Source: Echinostoma caproni
Lineage: Eukaryota > Platyhelminthes > Trematoda > Plagiorchiida > Echinostomatidae
Reading direction: 5' to 3'
Assembly (NCBI GenBank): GCA_900618425.1
Contig: UZAN01041485.1
Location: forward strand, 5,926-50,895
Length of the DNA: 44,970 bases
The notes below the pieces were generated by a model, which worked only from the letters and a program-made list of their open reading frames with translations, had not been told where the DNA came from and ran no database searches. Positions 24,209-34,138 of the stretch are shown here, in pieces. Each line of letters opens with the position of its first letter. Positions within the stretch are counted from its first letter, which is position 1. A program made the position numbers and the translations under genes.

Positions 24209-24930
24209 CATTAAGTCATGCCTAAGAGAAGTAAACATTTTCCGCCTATTAATTAACAATCAAATATTAATAACTGATCAATGAAGCGCATTCAATAGAA
24301 TATTGAAAACAATGATCTGAGCGTTAAATTGCTGTTTTACTCAAAAGCTAGAATGAATGAAGTACCTGCTTCACATAGGAATAACACTCTCGGTTGATGA
24401 GGTGAGTTCGATCTAATCATCTTGAGTTTACCTTTTGCCTTGTTTTTACCGTTTTTTTAAATATCAGTTGACAATCGGCGCTCAAATTGTGCAATAACAA
24501 CAGCTCATGTTCAAACACTGCAAGAAAAGCAAACTCAACTTTAAACTTAAACCTTATGACGATAGTGGGAGCTGGTTTAATAAGCTAAGCAAATTTGTTA
24601 TCTCGTTTTTATTGCAATCTATTAGAATGTTTCATCGAATTCGTGTACAAGTATTGCGTTTCGCCTAATTACGAACAACCAGATTAAATGATTTTATAAG
24701 TTTTCCGGTTGATATTTTGGATGAGCATTCTTTGAATTACTCAAAACTTCAAGCGACATCTGACTCATCACAGCATACTGTTCTATGAACGGCCATATCT
24801 GTCGGTTTTGAGCACAGCTACTTATCTAGCGCACGCTTATACTCTTCTTTGTACTCTGTAGCAAAGTTCATTCTTCAATGTAACAGCAATTCAGGTTTGA
24901 ACGGGTAATAAAGCATACATTTTTTCGGAT

Positions 24931-24968
24931 TGTTTTTTTTTTGTTTTTTATATTATTATTATTATTTC
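24931..24968. repeat. Poly-T / (TTA)n low-complexity tract
   Basis: T runs followed by five to six ATT units. Confidence 0.85.
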
Positions 24969-26620
24969 TCCAGAAAAGTTCTGCCTACAGATCAGGTCAC
25001 CTCTAGCTCTTCCTTTCAATTGGCTAAGCTTGTACATCATAATCATGCAACGTCAACCTCCAACTTGACTTCTGTATTTTTCGGCACTCTCATTTAGTCG
25101 ATTAATTTAAAACCGGTATCATTATTCCCCATCCGGCAGTATCCGAGTACAATTTTATATAATCTGTCAAGTTTCAATCAATCACGAATACAAATATTGA
25201 TTACTTAAGACCAACACAGCAATTACACACCTTTGTTTTGATGTCTTCCGTACCAAGGAAAAGGGACAATGAGCGTGATTCTAGTTCTCACCTTTCGATT
25301 TTGTAATCAGTTATTGCTTCCTCTGTGTCGAAGGGAGTGAGATTTTTATTCCACATGAACTGAAACGCTCCCATGGCGTGAAAGTGGTTCAGATAATTTC
25401 GTAGGCGATTACTTCTTCTGCTTGCTGGGTTCCTTGATTTTTGAACCCATTAGTTGAGCTGTTCAACATTGATACCTACTGGTCTGCTTTGCTTCTCTCC
25501 GTTTCTCTCTTCCAATGCAAAGTCTATTAGACAGTTGAAAACCAGTAAAACAAAGCGATATCCTCTTTAAAATGAAAAAAGTAAGAAATAAATTACCGCG
25601 GTGAAAGTTTACTATAACCTCAGACATGCAATTTGTGAGTTGTATCAAGAACTGCCAACCAGGAAAATTCGCAGTTGCATTGAAGTCACCGCTGAATTGT
25701 TCTATCAAGGGAATTAGTAACAGCGGCATCGACATCATCCGGTTTAGTTTCAAAGGCCCTTACTACTTCCGGCTTTGTGCATCCCGATCTAATATAACAA
25801 AACCGGATATTCTGATCTATTCCCGTCCAGTTGCAGTTACCGAATAGCCTAAGCTTATCTTGATCAGTATTTTTGCACACAGTAGCAGATTATCTCACTA
25901 CATTTCTTTCCTATATCGAAAATAATTGCGAAGATTTGTATCTAGACCTAGATCATTATATATTTGGGGATTTGCGTTATCCTTTTAGCGCTGCAGCTGT
26001 AAAGCATTAAGTTTGACCCTGTTTGATCATTCTACAGAAGCTTTTATTTTCATATAATTTACGTTCATCTTTGCGAAATTATATCGGTTAATCTAACAAG
26101 TATCACCGTAATGGGGGAAGTTACCACCGTACAAACCCATCTCCCTTGCCAACTGCAAACACGCAACGGTATGACTCTTCCTGAATGATAACTGATTGTT
26201 AAGTTATTTATAATAATCAACTGTAGAGGAAATTAGTTTGTCTTAGCCACGATGAATGAAAACCAAAACACAAAGTTTTTCAGTGAGATCCGTTCCATCC
26301 ATGGATCTCGTGTTATTAACAATCAACTGTAGTTCGTCGTATATAAATCAAACGATATCTGGATAAGGAAGCTGTAGATTTGTTTAGTTATTTCCGGCTC
26401 GTTGGAGTGAAAATTCATCAACCCTCATCAAGAGTCTAACCTGATTACTCACATACAGAATACAGGTGTACCACTTCTTCTGGCCGCTGTACAGCTGTAC
26501 AGGTTGTTGAACTCTGTACTTCTAATAGTACTCGCTTAGAGTAACACAGTCGTTTTAAGTATCCCAACTTTCCCTGTATTCTTATGATGAAGTACGTTCC
26601 TACTTTTCGAGGATAAGAAA

Positions 26621-26634
26621 CTAATAATTATTAG
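26621..26634. repeat. 14-bp perfect AT-rich palindrome
   Basis: CTAATAATTATTAG is self-complementary and is followed by TTAATTAATTAG; the neighbourhood is low complexity. Confidence 0.7.
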
Positions 26635-27508
26635 TTAATTAATTAGTGAATTAATTTTATTTTAAATGAATCAGATAAAAAGGTGTTTTGAAGGGGTAAA
26701 ACACGATATCAATTAAATAACTAAAATTATTTTACATCACGATAATGAAATACATTTCAACTATTATACGGTTAGTGAAATGGAGTAAGTATCACTAACA
26801 ACTAGCATGAGATATTATTATGTAGTGAAGCAAAGTCGAAATGTAATGAAATAGCCGTCGGTGAAAGGTGTGTTTCCTGCAGTATTGGGACTCATTTCAT
26901 GCGAAGCTGACAATAACATCACGATGGTCAGTTAGATCATCTCTGTTGACGTTGATTCTCAAGGTCAGTTCAACCACTACCTGATGTTGCAATCCTTGGA
27001 GAACATCATAGCATAACTGCTGATGGATTTCGGCTAACAAGGCAGCTTAGAAATCCAGAATAAACATTTCATTCATGGAATAGTAAAACAGAAATTATAG
27101 AGATTCGGTGATGCCACTCGCTCCCTCTAAATGGTGAACACCAGATATGGTATTTGGTTCCATTTTATAATGATAGTGTTAACCTGAGAATACAGAACAT
27201 TTTTGCCCTCCAAGTGACGACAAGTGAAATATCTAGACCAGTATGAAAACTGAATCAGGAAGCTTAGTCTGTCGTGATCGCTCTAGCTTCTTTTGTCGCC
27301 CTCTCATGACAAACTCTGCAACAGTTAAGAAACAGAAGCGAGTTTTATTGGGACTATTTGTCCTCAACCGGTAAACAGTTAGACACATTTCCAGGATTAC
27401 AAACCAAGCACACTGCTCGAGGCATTCAAACCTATGGGTCAAATGGCACGTTTCCGCTGTTCGATATCTCACATTAAATAAATTCCGCTTGGATTTTCAC
27501 CATTATTG

Positions 27509-27514
27509 TTTATT
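27509..27514 (-). promoter_or_regulatory. Possible poly(A) signal AATAAA
   Basis: This AATAAA on the minus strand would end a transcript carrying the 27608-27877 frame. The hexamer is common in AT-rich DNA, so on its own it means little. Confidence 0.25.
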
Positions 27515-27607
27515 ACAGATACTTTTTCATTATTGCTTAATTGATGATAAGAGAAGGAAAGATCACTGCATTGGGTTACTTGCGCAGCATTCCCTGGCCT
27601 ATTCATT

Positions 27608-27877
27608 CTAAACTTTAGGGTGCAAAGCATTAATTATGTTAACCAAACTAAAGTAAAACGTCTTAATGATTTCGTTCCCTGACCGAATTTCACCTCCAGT
27701 TTTATTTACCAAATCCAAAGCTGCATACAAATATTTATAATCAACCTGAACATTCGAAATACGCCTGGTCGCTAAGCAATATTCAGTTTTCAGATCATTA
27801 ACCCTCTGAGTGCCCTCAGTTACCTGATAATTATCGCGCTGAACCGTCACCTCGGATAATGATGAATCCTTATAAAT
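27608..27877 (-). CDS. Unidentified protein-like open frame, candidate terminal exon
   Basis: I do not recognise this protein. On the minus strand the frame is open for 89 codons between stops (27880 and the TAG at 27610-27608). It reads as a balanced, hydrophilic, probably helical sequence (for example TEGTQRVNDLKTEY, DYKYLYAALDLVNK, EIRSGNEIIKTFYF) with few of the low-complexity or hydrophobic runs seen in chance frames here. AATAAA lies on the same strand about 94 nt past the stop (27514 to 27509), fitting a last exon with a short 3' UTR. No ATG starts the frame, so translation would have to enter through a splice acceptor, and none with a good pyrimidine tract is obvious. It has no similarity to the retroelements here. 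An open frame of this length is expected by chance several times in such a window, so this remains a candidate only. Confidence 0.3.
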   Translation of the reverse strand: MYKDSSLSEVTVQRDNYQVTEGTQRVNDLKTEYCLATRRISNVQVDYKYLYAALDLVNKTGGEIRSGNEIIKTFYFSLVNIINALHPKV

Positions 27878-29329
27878 CTAGCTATCAGGTTTGAACGAGG
27901 TTTTCTTTTTTTCTCTTATGTTTATCTTTGGCTGCTTGTTAATTCAGTTGGATTTAGTCTGCACAAAATAAATTAACGTTAGATGTCCGGTTTCCGTTAA
28001 CTGCGGTCTCACTTAGCGGAACCACTGAAATTATTTTCGATCACTTTAGGGCGAAGAAGTTTATGATGGTCTACATGTGCCTGTTCTGGAACGATTAGTA
28101 TGGCCTCACACAACAAAAATCCCCTTCCTATTCCAAGAACGATCCCACAATTAGAAGGAGTAGTTCAGCATTCTCATGTCCATGTGTGTTTCTAAAACCT
28201 CTTTCGGGGAGTTATCCAAAACAACAGGCGAATTCCTGATACATTGTGCATTATACATCAGACTTGCAAATCAAAGGAAACAATTGTCATCAACGCAGAC
28301 TGTTCAGTGAGATACAAACACTCGTCTAGATAATACAGACGCTGGTCGCCAAGCGCCGCAGTTCCGGGGCATCAACGAACATTCCTCATCATAAAACACT
28401 GTTTCTGTTCAGGATTACCTGTTACAATTGAATTCTGAAAAAAATCAACTATCGTTAGTCGGTGTCCAAAGTCTTTCTGATCAAACAATTAAGTTTGACT
28501 GAAATGCAGTAATATGTGATCGGTCAATAAGTACTTTTCCAAATCAATCAACGACTCTTAGGCTGTCATAAATGTATTGCTACTATCACATGGCCAGAAA
28601 AGCGGTTTATTAAGTTTTGTATGCAACGAATAAGTCATTTAAGTTGATGCTAATCCTTTTATTTACTTGTATGCGTGCTGATATTTGACGAAGCTATGCA
28701 GTTTGACAGTGATCTGTTGCAACCATTGGTCACTGGAAGAAGTAAACACAACCGATCGTCCAGCACATTTTAGGTTGCAATATTGAACTGCGTGAGTGTA
28801 TTTTATGATAATTGGTTTATAAAACAGCCGACCTTTCTTGCTCGGTATTGGTAGAGAATCATAGAAGACTAGTTATTCGAAACCAAAGCCCATCATCTGT
28901 GAATACTTCGCCACCTTTGTTTAAGTCACCGATTTCATTCCATGTGAAAAACCAACACATACACGATCGCAACTAAAAACTGGATCCCAATACAGTCGAC
29001 ATAAAAGTAAATACACGAATGAAAACCTCATCACAATTTGTGCAAACAACGATCGTGTCTGAAACATTGATGAGATAAGCGTCACCTTGAGTGAACTTCA
29101 ACTTTGAGTGACCTTTGTCGGTTACCAATACTTCGTTCATTAGTGTCGGAGGTGGTTTTATATACAGAGTATTCAGTAATATATATCACTGGCAACATAT
29201 TACTTGGTTAAGAAACTATGGAAACACTAACAGATTCAGCATAAAATATGATGTTTCATGTGCATGGTACGCAACAGCTAGGAAAATGTTGACAAAATAT
29301 TGAAAATTGGTTCTCGTAGCTCGGGTAAA
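27878..29329. other. Non-coding stretch
   Basis: No domain or element recognised. If the 27608-27877 exon is real, upstream exons should lie here on the minus strand, but I cannot point to one. Confidence 0.35.
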
Positions 29330-29500
29330 CCGAATTCCATTGCGCCTGTTTGCCAAGCTTGGCAATTTGTTTGCAAACGTTTCATCACCAGCCGCGGTGA
29401 CATCATCAGTGCTTGTGAAGTGGCAGTGTTCTGCTGGTATCGGTACCGTTATATAAGTGTTCTCCACTGTTCTCACTGTATTCGACTCGATTCACAGTTG
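29330..29500 (-). repeat. Left inverted arm (pLTR) of the lineage-2 PLE
   Basis: The reverse complement matches 31405-31590. Shared blocks are GGCGCAATGGAA, a 72-nt block differing at one position (29364-29435 against 31483-31554), TGGAGAACAC.TATATA, and CGAGTCGAA.ACAG. Outside the 72-nt block the arms are clearly more diverged and differ by small indels. The minus-strand frame crossing this arm (29216-29476) is not a gene. Confidence 0.88.
29373..29412 (-). ncRNA. Hammerhead-ribozyme-like motif (left arm)
   Basis: Read on the minus strand: CTGATGA (29409 to 29403), one extra T, a six-pair stem II GTCACC/GGTGAT closed by a CGCGGCT-type loop, then GAAAC (29383 on) and GTTTGC. Three pairs of stem I (GCA/TGC) flank the core. 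Stem III would be just the self-complementary ACGT, as in dimeric hammerheads. The unpaired T after CTGATGA and the final G-T pair of stem II depart from the consensus. Hammerheads in PLE terminal repeats are established knowledge; cleavage activity here is untested. Confidence 0.5.
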
Positions 29501-29520
29501 ATCCGATGCGAGCAGGTGAA

Positions 29521-29535
29521 GGTCACGGCGTGACC
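29521..29535. repeat. Inverted repeat GGTCACG-G-CGTGACC
   Basis: Perfect 7-bp inverted repeat around one base, lying between the left arm and the start of recognisable PLE coding sequence. It is probably part of the element's 5' leader. Confidence 0.7.
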
Positions 29536-29565
29536 TTTTTTGCGTCATTTGGTCCTTGAGTTGCA

Positions 29566-31392
29566 TTGGCTTGTACACTTAAACAAGCTCTCAAATCGTC
29601 CACGATACCTGAGAATGCGAAACAAACCATTCGACAAACAGTCATCCCAGCCCACATGCGAAAAGGAAAACCCGACATGCTATCTAATCGCCAGGACAAA
29701 GCACTCAACACACTGAAGATGGAAAAATCTCGTCATCCTACCAGCAGATAAAGGACGAAATAATGTGGTTTTAGGCAAAACTGATTACATTCAAAAGGTT
29801 AAAGAACTACTCCAAGACACTGACACCTACCGCAGAATCCACACGGATCCCACCGCAAAACTGAAAAATAAAATTAATACCACACTAAAAGACTGGAAGA
29901 ACTGTATCAAATAATCAAAGCGGAGCACTGGAGAATGAGAGCCAAAAGCTCTGTTATTCAACATTTCTACCGACTGCCGAAGATACACATTGAAGGAATT
30001 CCCCTGAAGTCGGTCTTCTCCATTCCAGGAACAGCCACATACAAGTTGGCAAAAGAATTATGGAACCGGCCGAAGCCGCTCATCGCTGGACACGAGTATA
30101 GAGTCATGAACTCAAGACAGTTCCTGGACAAGCTCAAAAGCGTCAACATCCAAGCAGACGAAACAATTGTCTCGATCGACGTTAAAGCTTTGTTCACTTC
30201 TATCGACTTGGACCTTGCAAGATCCACTTTGCGGGAACTGATAACTGAGCACCCACCAAACCCACAAACGGAACCAAATGCCATTTCTGAACTCATGGAA
30301 CTATGCGTGCAGACGTACTTGAAATTCAAGGGTGAAATCTACGAACAGCTGAGGGGAATACCGATGGGATCGCCAATTTCTGGATTTATAGCCGAAGCCG
30401 TAACGCAGAAGCTGGCTCCAATACGTTGATGATACATTCGTCATCTTGAAGAATTCGGAATTAGAACGAAATACAACATTATCAGTAACACATTCGATGG
30501 CATCAAGTTCACAATGGAGACCGAGATGAACAAACAAATGGCATTTTTGGACATCTTGATCATCAGAATGCCATCAGGAAAACTGGAGACAACGATCTAC
30601 CGCAAGGCAACACATACAGATCAAATCCTGAACTTTGAAAGTAATCATCCACTCAGCCACAAAAAATGTTGTGTTACAACCCTGTACGGAAGAATTCAAA
30701 CGCACTGCAGTACCGGCACACCCAAGAAGAAAAAATAAAGATACCTCCTCATAGTGTTTGCTCGCAATGACTACCGCAACTTTATCAAAAATCTCTGACT
30801 TAAAGAAAGAAGGAAACAACAGACGAAGAATCAGGAAAAAGAACGACCCTGCCGTACATCAAGGACGATTCGGAAATGACAGCAAGACTGCTCAGACCAT
30901 ACGGAATCTAAATCACCCACAAACCGATCGCCTGTCTAGTGGATTCCTGTCAAAACCCAAATTGAGAACAACGGAGAAGGACAAAAGCAGCGTCATCTAC
31001 AAAATAAATTGCAAAAACTGTTCAAAACACTATATCGGACAAGGGGGAGAGAACTGTCAACAAGTATCCGTGACCACCAATCGGCAGTCAAGAGATATGA
31101 CCCACTATCGTTGATTTCCCTCCACGAAGATCAAGAAGGATATCAATCTGACTTCGAATCAGTGAGAATTATCAACCAAGCCCGGTCAAAACACGCCAAA
31201 GAATTTCTCCAGGCCTGGAACTCTTCAATCAACTCAATAAACAGGCACATAGAGCTGGATCACGTGTACACGCCAATGCAACTCAAGGACCAAATGATGC
31301 GACAAGAAATGTTACGCTGTAACCTGAGGATGGACGGAAAAGGCAATCAGGATGAAAGGACAACCTCCTCCCCTCCAACTCTCACCCCCTAG
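29566..31392 (+). pseudogene. Lineage-2 PLE polyprotein (N-terminal region, RT, GIY-YIG endonuclease), frameshifted
   Basis: Pieces in order: 29566-29725 TLKQALKSSTIPENAKQTIR (N-terminal helices); shift; 29726-29890 NLVILPADKGRNNVVL and KVKELLQDTDTYRRI (the PLE 'ILPADKG' motif); shift; 29892-30429 FYRLPKIHIEGIPLK, SIDVKALFTSID (RT motif A Asp), YEQLRGIPMGSPISGF (motif B), TGA; shift; 30413-30470 WLQYVDDTFVILK (motif C YVDD, 30422-30433); shift; 30484-30738 IKFTMETEMNKQMAFLDILI, TTIYRKATHTDQILNFESNH, TAA; shift; a short linker with a stop; 30950-31080 KDKSSVIYKINCKNCSKHYI; shift; to 31392 RELSTSIRDHQSAVKRYD, ARSKHAKEFLQAWNSS and SINSINRHIELDHVYTPMQL. RT catalytic residues and the C-x-x-C of the endonuclease are retained. 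At least five frameshifts prevent a single product. Confidence 0.9.
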
Positions 31393-31404
31393 CACTAATT
31401 TAAC

Positions 31405-31590
31405 GGCGAACCGAGTCGAACACAGCGCTAACAGGGGATGAAAATAGTCGGTGGAGAACACATATATAAACGAATGGGTACAAGCAGAACACTGCCACTT
31501 CACAAGCACTGATGATGTCACCTCGGCTGGTGATGAAACGTTTGCAAACAAATTCCAAGTTCGGCGAACAGGCGCAATGGAACTACGGAA
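31405..31590 (+). repeat. Right arm (pLTR) of the lineage-2 PLE
   Basis: It lies immediately downstream of the endonuclease frame and is the reverse complement of 29330-29500. It contains ACACATATATAAACG upstream of the ribozyme-like core and ends near GGCGCAATGGAACTACGG. Compared with the left arm it carries an extra 17-18 nt around 31436-31453. Confidence 0.88.
31506..31545 (+). ncRNA. Hammerhead-ribozyme-like motif (right arm)
   Basis: Core elements: GCA (stem I, 31506-31508), CTGATGA (31509-31515), extra T, GTCACC / loop TCGGCT / GGTGAT (stem II, 31517-31534), GAAA (31535-31538), palindromic ACGT across 31538-31541 as a minimal or dimeric stem III, cleavage-site base T31542, then TGC (31543-31545) closing stem I. 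A possible distal stem I extension pairs ACTT (31497-31500) with AAGT (31557-31560). The one-base insertion after CTGATGA and the weak G-T closing pair are departures from the consensus. In PLEs such ribozymes process the transcript ends. Confidence 0.5.
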
Positions 31591-32772
31591 ATAGATGGTA
31601 ACTGAAACTGTAAGGAATACGCTGATTGTGATCAGTGAACGTATCGGTGGGAAGATTTTTGGAAGACACTGTCCTAAACAAGAACCTTTTAAGCAGAACT
31701 AAATAATCGGTATGATGTAGTTGGTCCACCAGTGTTTAATTCTATGGGGTCACCATTCTTTACATGACTTTAAGCGGACATTGTCATCATTCATACTGAA
31801 CTGGATAGCCGTCCAGATGAATTCGGCCGAGAATCAGTGGAAATATGAAAATCTTGACTAAACTTATTGAATGATTTCATTGATGTGGCACAAGTATATT
31901 AATATATGTTGCTTTATTAGTTTATCTACTCCTAAGTAACAGATTATTAAAAAGTTATGAGGTGTGGTAAAAAGGTAAATCAAAAAATGTTTTAGGATGC
32001 TTCCGATCGAACATTCATGAGGGCGACAAGAAAACTAGGATGACAGGTGCATCTAATTAAATCCTTTGATAAAGATTCTTCAGATATAAATTTTATATAT
32101 CTTATATGATGAATTATTTTCATTTCTTTTACAAAAACGTTTGTGATTGTAGAATGCAAAGAGGTTATATGGTGGAAGAATACAAATAGCGTATCCGAAA
32201 GCAGGACTACACAGAGCGTTTTGAATGCGTACATTATAAATTCGCTGACCGTGGCTATTGGCTATTGGCGCAACATTTGTCGGCAAACAAGCTACTTTGC
32301 TTCATCTTAGATTATAGCAAGCTAGCTCCCTGCATCTAGGGAATAGTTAACTGGATGGAATCATAAATAAATAATTCGTCAATTTCCCATGGCACCAGGA
32401 TTGTCCGAAGTCTGGGTAGAAAGTCGCTACATTCATCTACCGGAAGGATGCCGAAACAAGTCAATGTATGCGTTCTGCAAGTCTTGTGTCCTTCGAGCAC
32501 AGATAATCTATTACGATTGTATACGATGGATTTGCAGCAATAATAATACGGATCATCAGTTTCTACCTTCAAAGAAAGTCATAGCAACCGATGGATACCA
32601 AGACATATTCATCGTTCTACACAGTAAACGAGATAATCAAAACAATTTGGTTGATTTCATATTAACATTATAAGTTACGGGATACCTTCCATTCCATATT
32701 GGACAGCTATTTGAAAGGTGATTACAATTAGCAACTTTATTGAGGGGCAATTCGTTACCTGATCCAAATGTT
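31591..32772. other. Non-coding stretch
   Basis: Frames at 32336-32572 (-) and 32389-32673 (+) overlap each other and show no domain; neither resembles PLE RT. Nothing else is recognisable. Confidence 0.4.
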
Positions 32773-33115
32773 GTTTGTAGAACCACCCAGATACCCACAC
32801 CACCGGCTAAGGAGCACCTCACTCCGTACACTTAAACTAATGCGATCTAGAACTGATATTGTGAATGCCAGCTACTCATGTGGGCAGAAAGTGGAGGCAA
32901 CTGCATAACGGGGTCAACTATGACTAACTAAATCTGAGCACAAAAACACCGATTAGCGACAACAAACGGTCATGCATGACGGCGTCCTCAATGGGAATGT
33001 GGCAAACGCTGCACTAATTCATCAGGCTGATTGAACAGCAGTTTTCAATATTGGTTATATGACACGAAATATGAAACCGTTGCGAGACGCATTAGTGATA
33101 GCCAATGTTTGTTGA
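32773..33115 (+). pseudogene. Penelope-like element relic: GIY-YIG endonuclease (lineage 1)
   Basis: Identified by base-level similarity to the 21.9-22.3 kb copy. VCRTTQIPTPPAKEHLTPY matches VYRTARIPTPPVKERLPRY. The DNA TGTGAATGCCAGCTAC then ATGTGGGCAGAAAGTGGAGG matches the cysteine-pair and YVGRTE region with one base lost. Near 33050-33115 a segment including CCGTTGCGAGACGCATTAG matches the 'LLRFAEAIAI' part. Stops occur in every frame and the reading frame shifts repeatedly, so this is an old dead copy. RT sequence upstream of 32773 could not be recognised. Confidence 0.6.
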
Positions 33116-34138
33116 AAGTCCTCATCATATCAATAGGAAAGTCTTTATATTTCGTCGTGTTTGTGTAGGAAAGATGCGTTTTTAACTGCCCGAATTTTAT
33201 TGCTACACTCAAACCTTTCTTAAATGATTTTAATTAGCTGCATCACGCATCAGACAGAACACAAAAATCTTTTTCAGGACATAAATCAAAACCGGACATT
33301 CTGCTCAAACAGATGTCGGAAAGAGTGTGGAATTTGTGGTGAAAATTCGCTCACAAATCAAGAACAGACAGGTTTAATGAACCATAGAAAAGTATTACGG
33401 GTTCTGCCAGTAAACTTGATCTTACTGCTATAAATCCATGCACTTAAATTCACCTACAACAAAAACAATCAAACCAGAACAAATGAGCTCATAGTTACTG
33501 CTTCCTAAAGGCTAACTTATGTAGAAACACCAGTGTTGTACTACAAAAAGGTGGGCAGGCATGTACGCTTACATCGTAGTGAATAACTGTTTACGGGCAC
33601 ACTGAGACAGGAGAAATGAAAGAGTGATACAGACAAACGATGAAAAGTAAACAAACAAACATCGGTGAAGATTTACAAAAGGTTCTTGTATAACCTTCCT
33701 CTGCTCAGTTGTACTGCGAGCCAAAAACGGTACTGGTACTACGGGATGCTGAGCAGCGGAAATCGAATATGGCTACGCCATAGGAGCGAGTGAATCGGAT
33801 TGAGCGCATGGCTGAGGTCGCTAAGCACATCTCAGGTGAACGTTTCACGAGACTTTTTATGAAAACCACACAGCTTTGTTATTAAAAGGTTTATCGGAAT
33901 AACAGAAACGCGGCTAATAATCACCGGGGTTAGTAAAGTGTGATAGGAAAGAGCTTTGATAAACATATAGTTGAATGCTTCACTCTAAATTACCTCAACT
34001 TGGGTACCAGGATGGATAGAAGACAAAAGGCTTGCACGTGGAAAACCACCGTAGTTCACTCTCTATGTTGACTCCTGAGTATTTTTGGTTTGTTTTGGTT
34101 ATAGCTTCCGGTGGAATGTTTCCACGTTTGATAGGCTG
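33116..34138. other. Non-coding stretch, possibly the 3' end of LINE copy B
   Basis: On the minus strand the LINE copy B frame may continue to about 34020 (LRWFSTCKPFVFYPSW resembles the post-YADD 'W...W.L.FN' region). Beyond that I see no coding signal. Confidence 0.35.

Larger units (their letters stand above)
24209..27508. other. Non-coding stretch
   Basis: No gene recognised. It includes a T-rich and TTA repeat tract (24931-24968) and a 14-bp AT palindrome (26621-26634). The minus-strand frame at 25463-25753 contains SGDFNATANFPGW, which superficially recalls LINE endonucleases but has no supporting context. Confidence 0.4.
29330..31590 (+). mobile_element. Penelope-like element (lineage 2) with inverted flanking arms
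   Basis: This is the most complete element in the window. Coding sequence of about 1.9 kb on the plus strand (N-terminal region, RT, GIY-YIG endonuclease) lies between a left arm (29330-29500) and a right arm (31405-31590). The arms are reverse complements of each other. PLEs are known to carry terminal repeats (pLTRs) that may be direct or inverted, and to carry hammerhead ribozymes in them; both traits appear here. The endonuclease is of a different type from the lineage-1 copies (KINCKNCSKHYIGQGG and a long SINSINRHIELDHVYTP tail). Several single-base frameshifts disable the frame, but both domains are recognisable from end to end, so this insertion looks fairly full-length. Confidence 0.9.

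Noticed and set aside
25463..25753. SGDFNATANFPGW on the minus strand as a LINE endonuclease
   Set aside because: Only the GDFN string matches; no TN-P, SDH, ET-W-L or RT motifs nearby in any frame.
29216..29476. Minus-strand frame containing TSTDDVTAAGDETFANK
   Set aside because: It is translation of the ribozyme-like arm of the PLE, not a gene.
32389..32673. 94-codon plus-strand frame before the PLE relic
   Set aside because: It does not resemble PLE RT or any known family, and an overlapping antisense frame is equally plausible; treated as chance.
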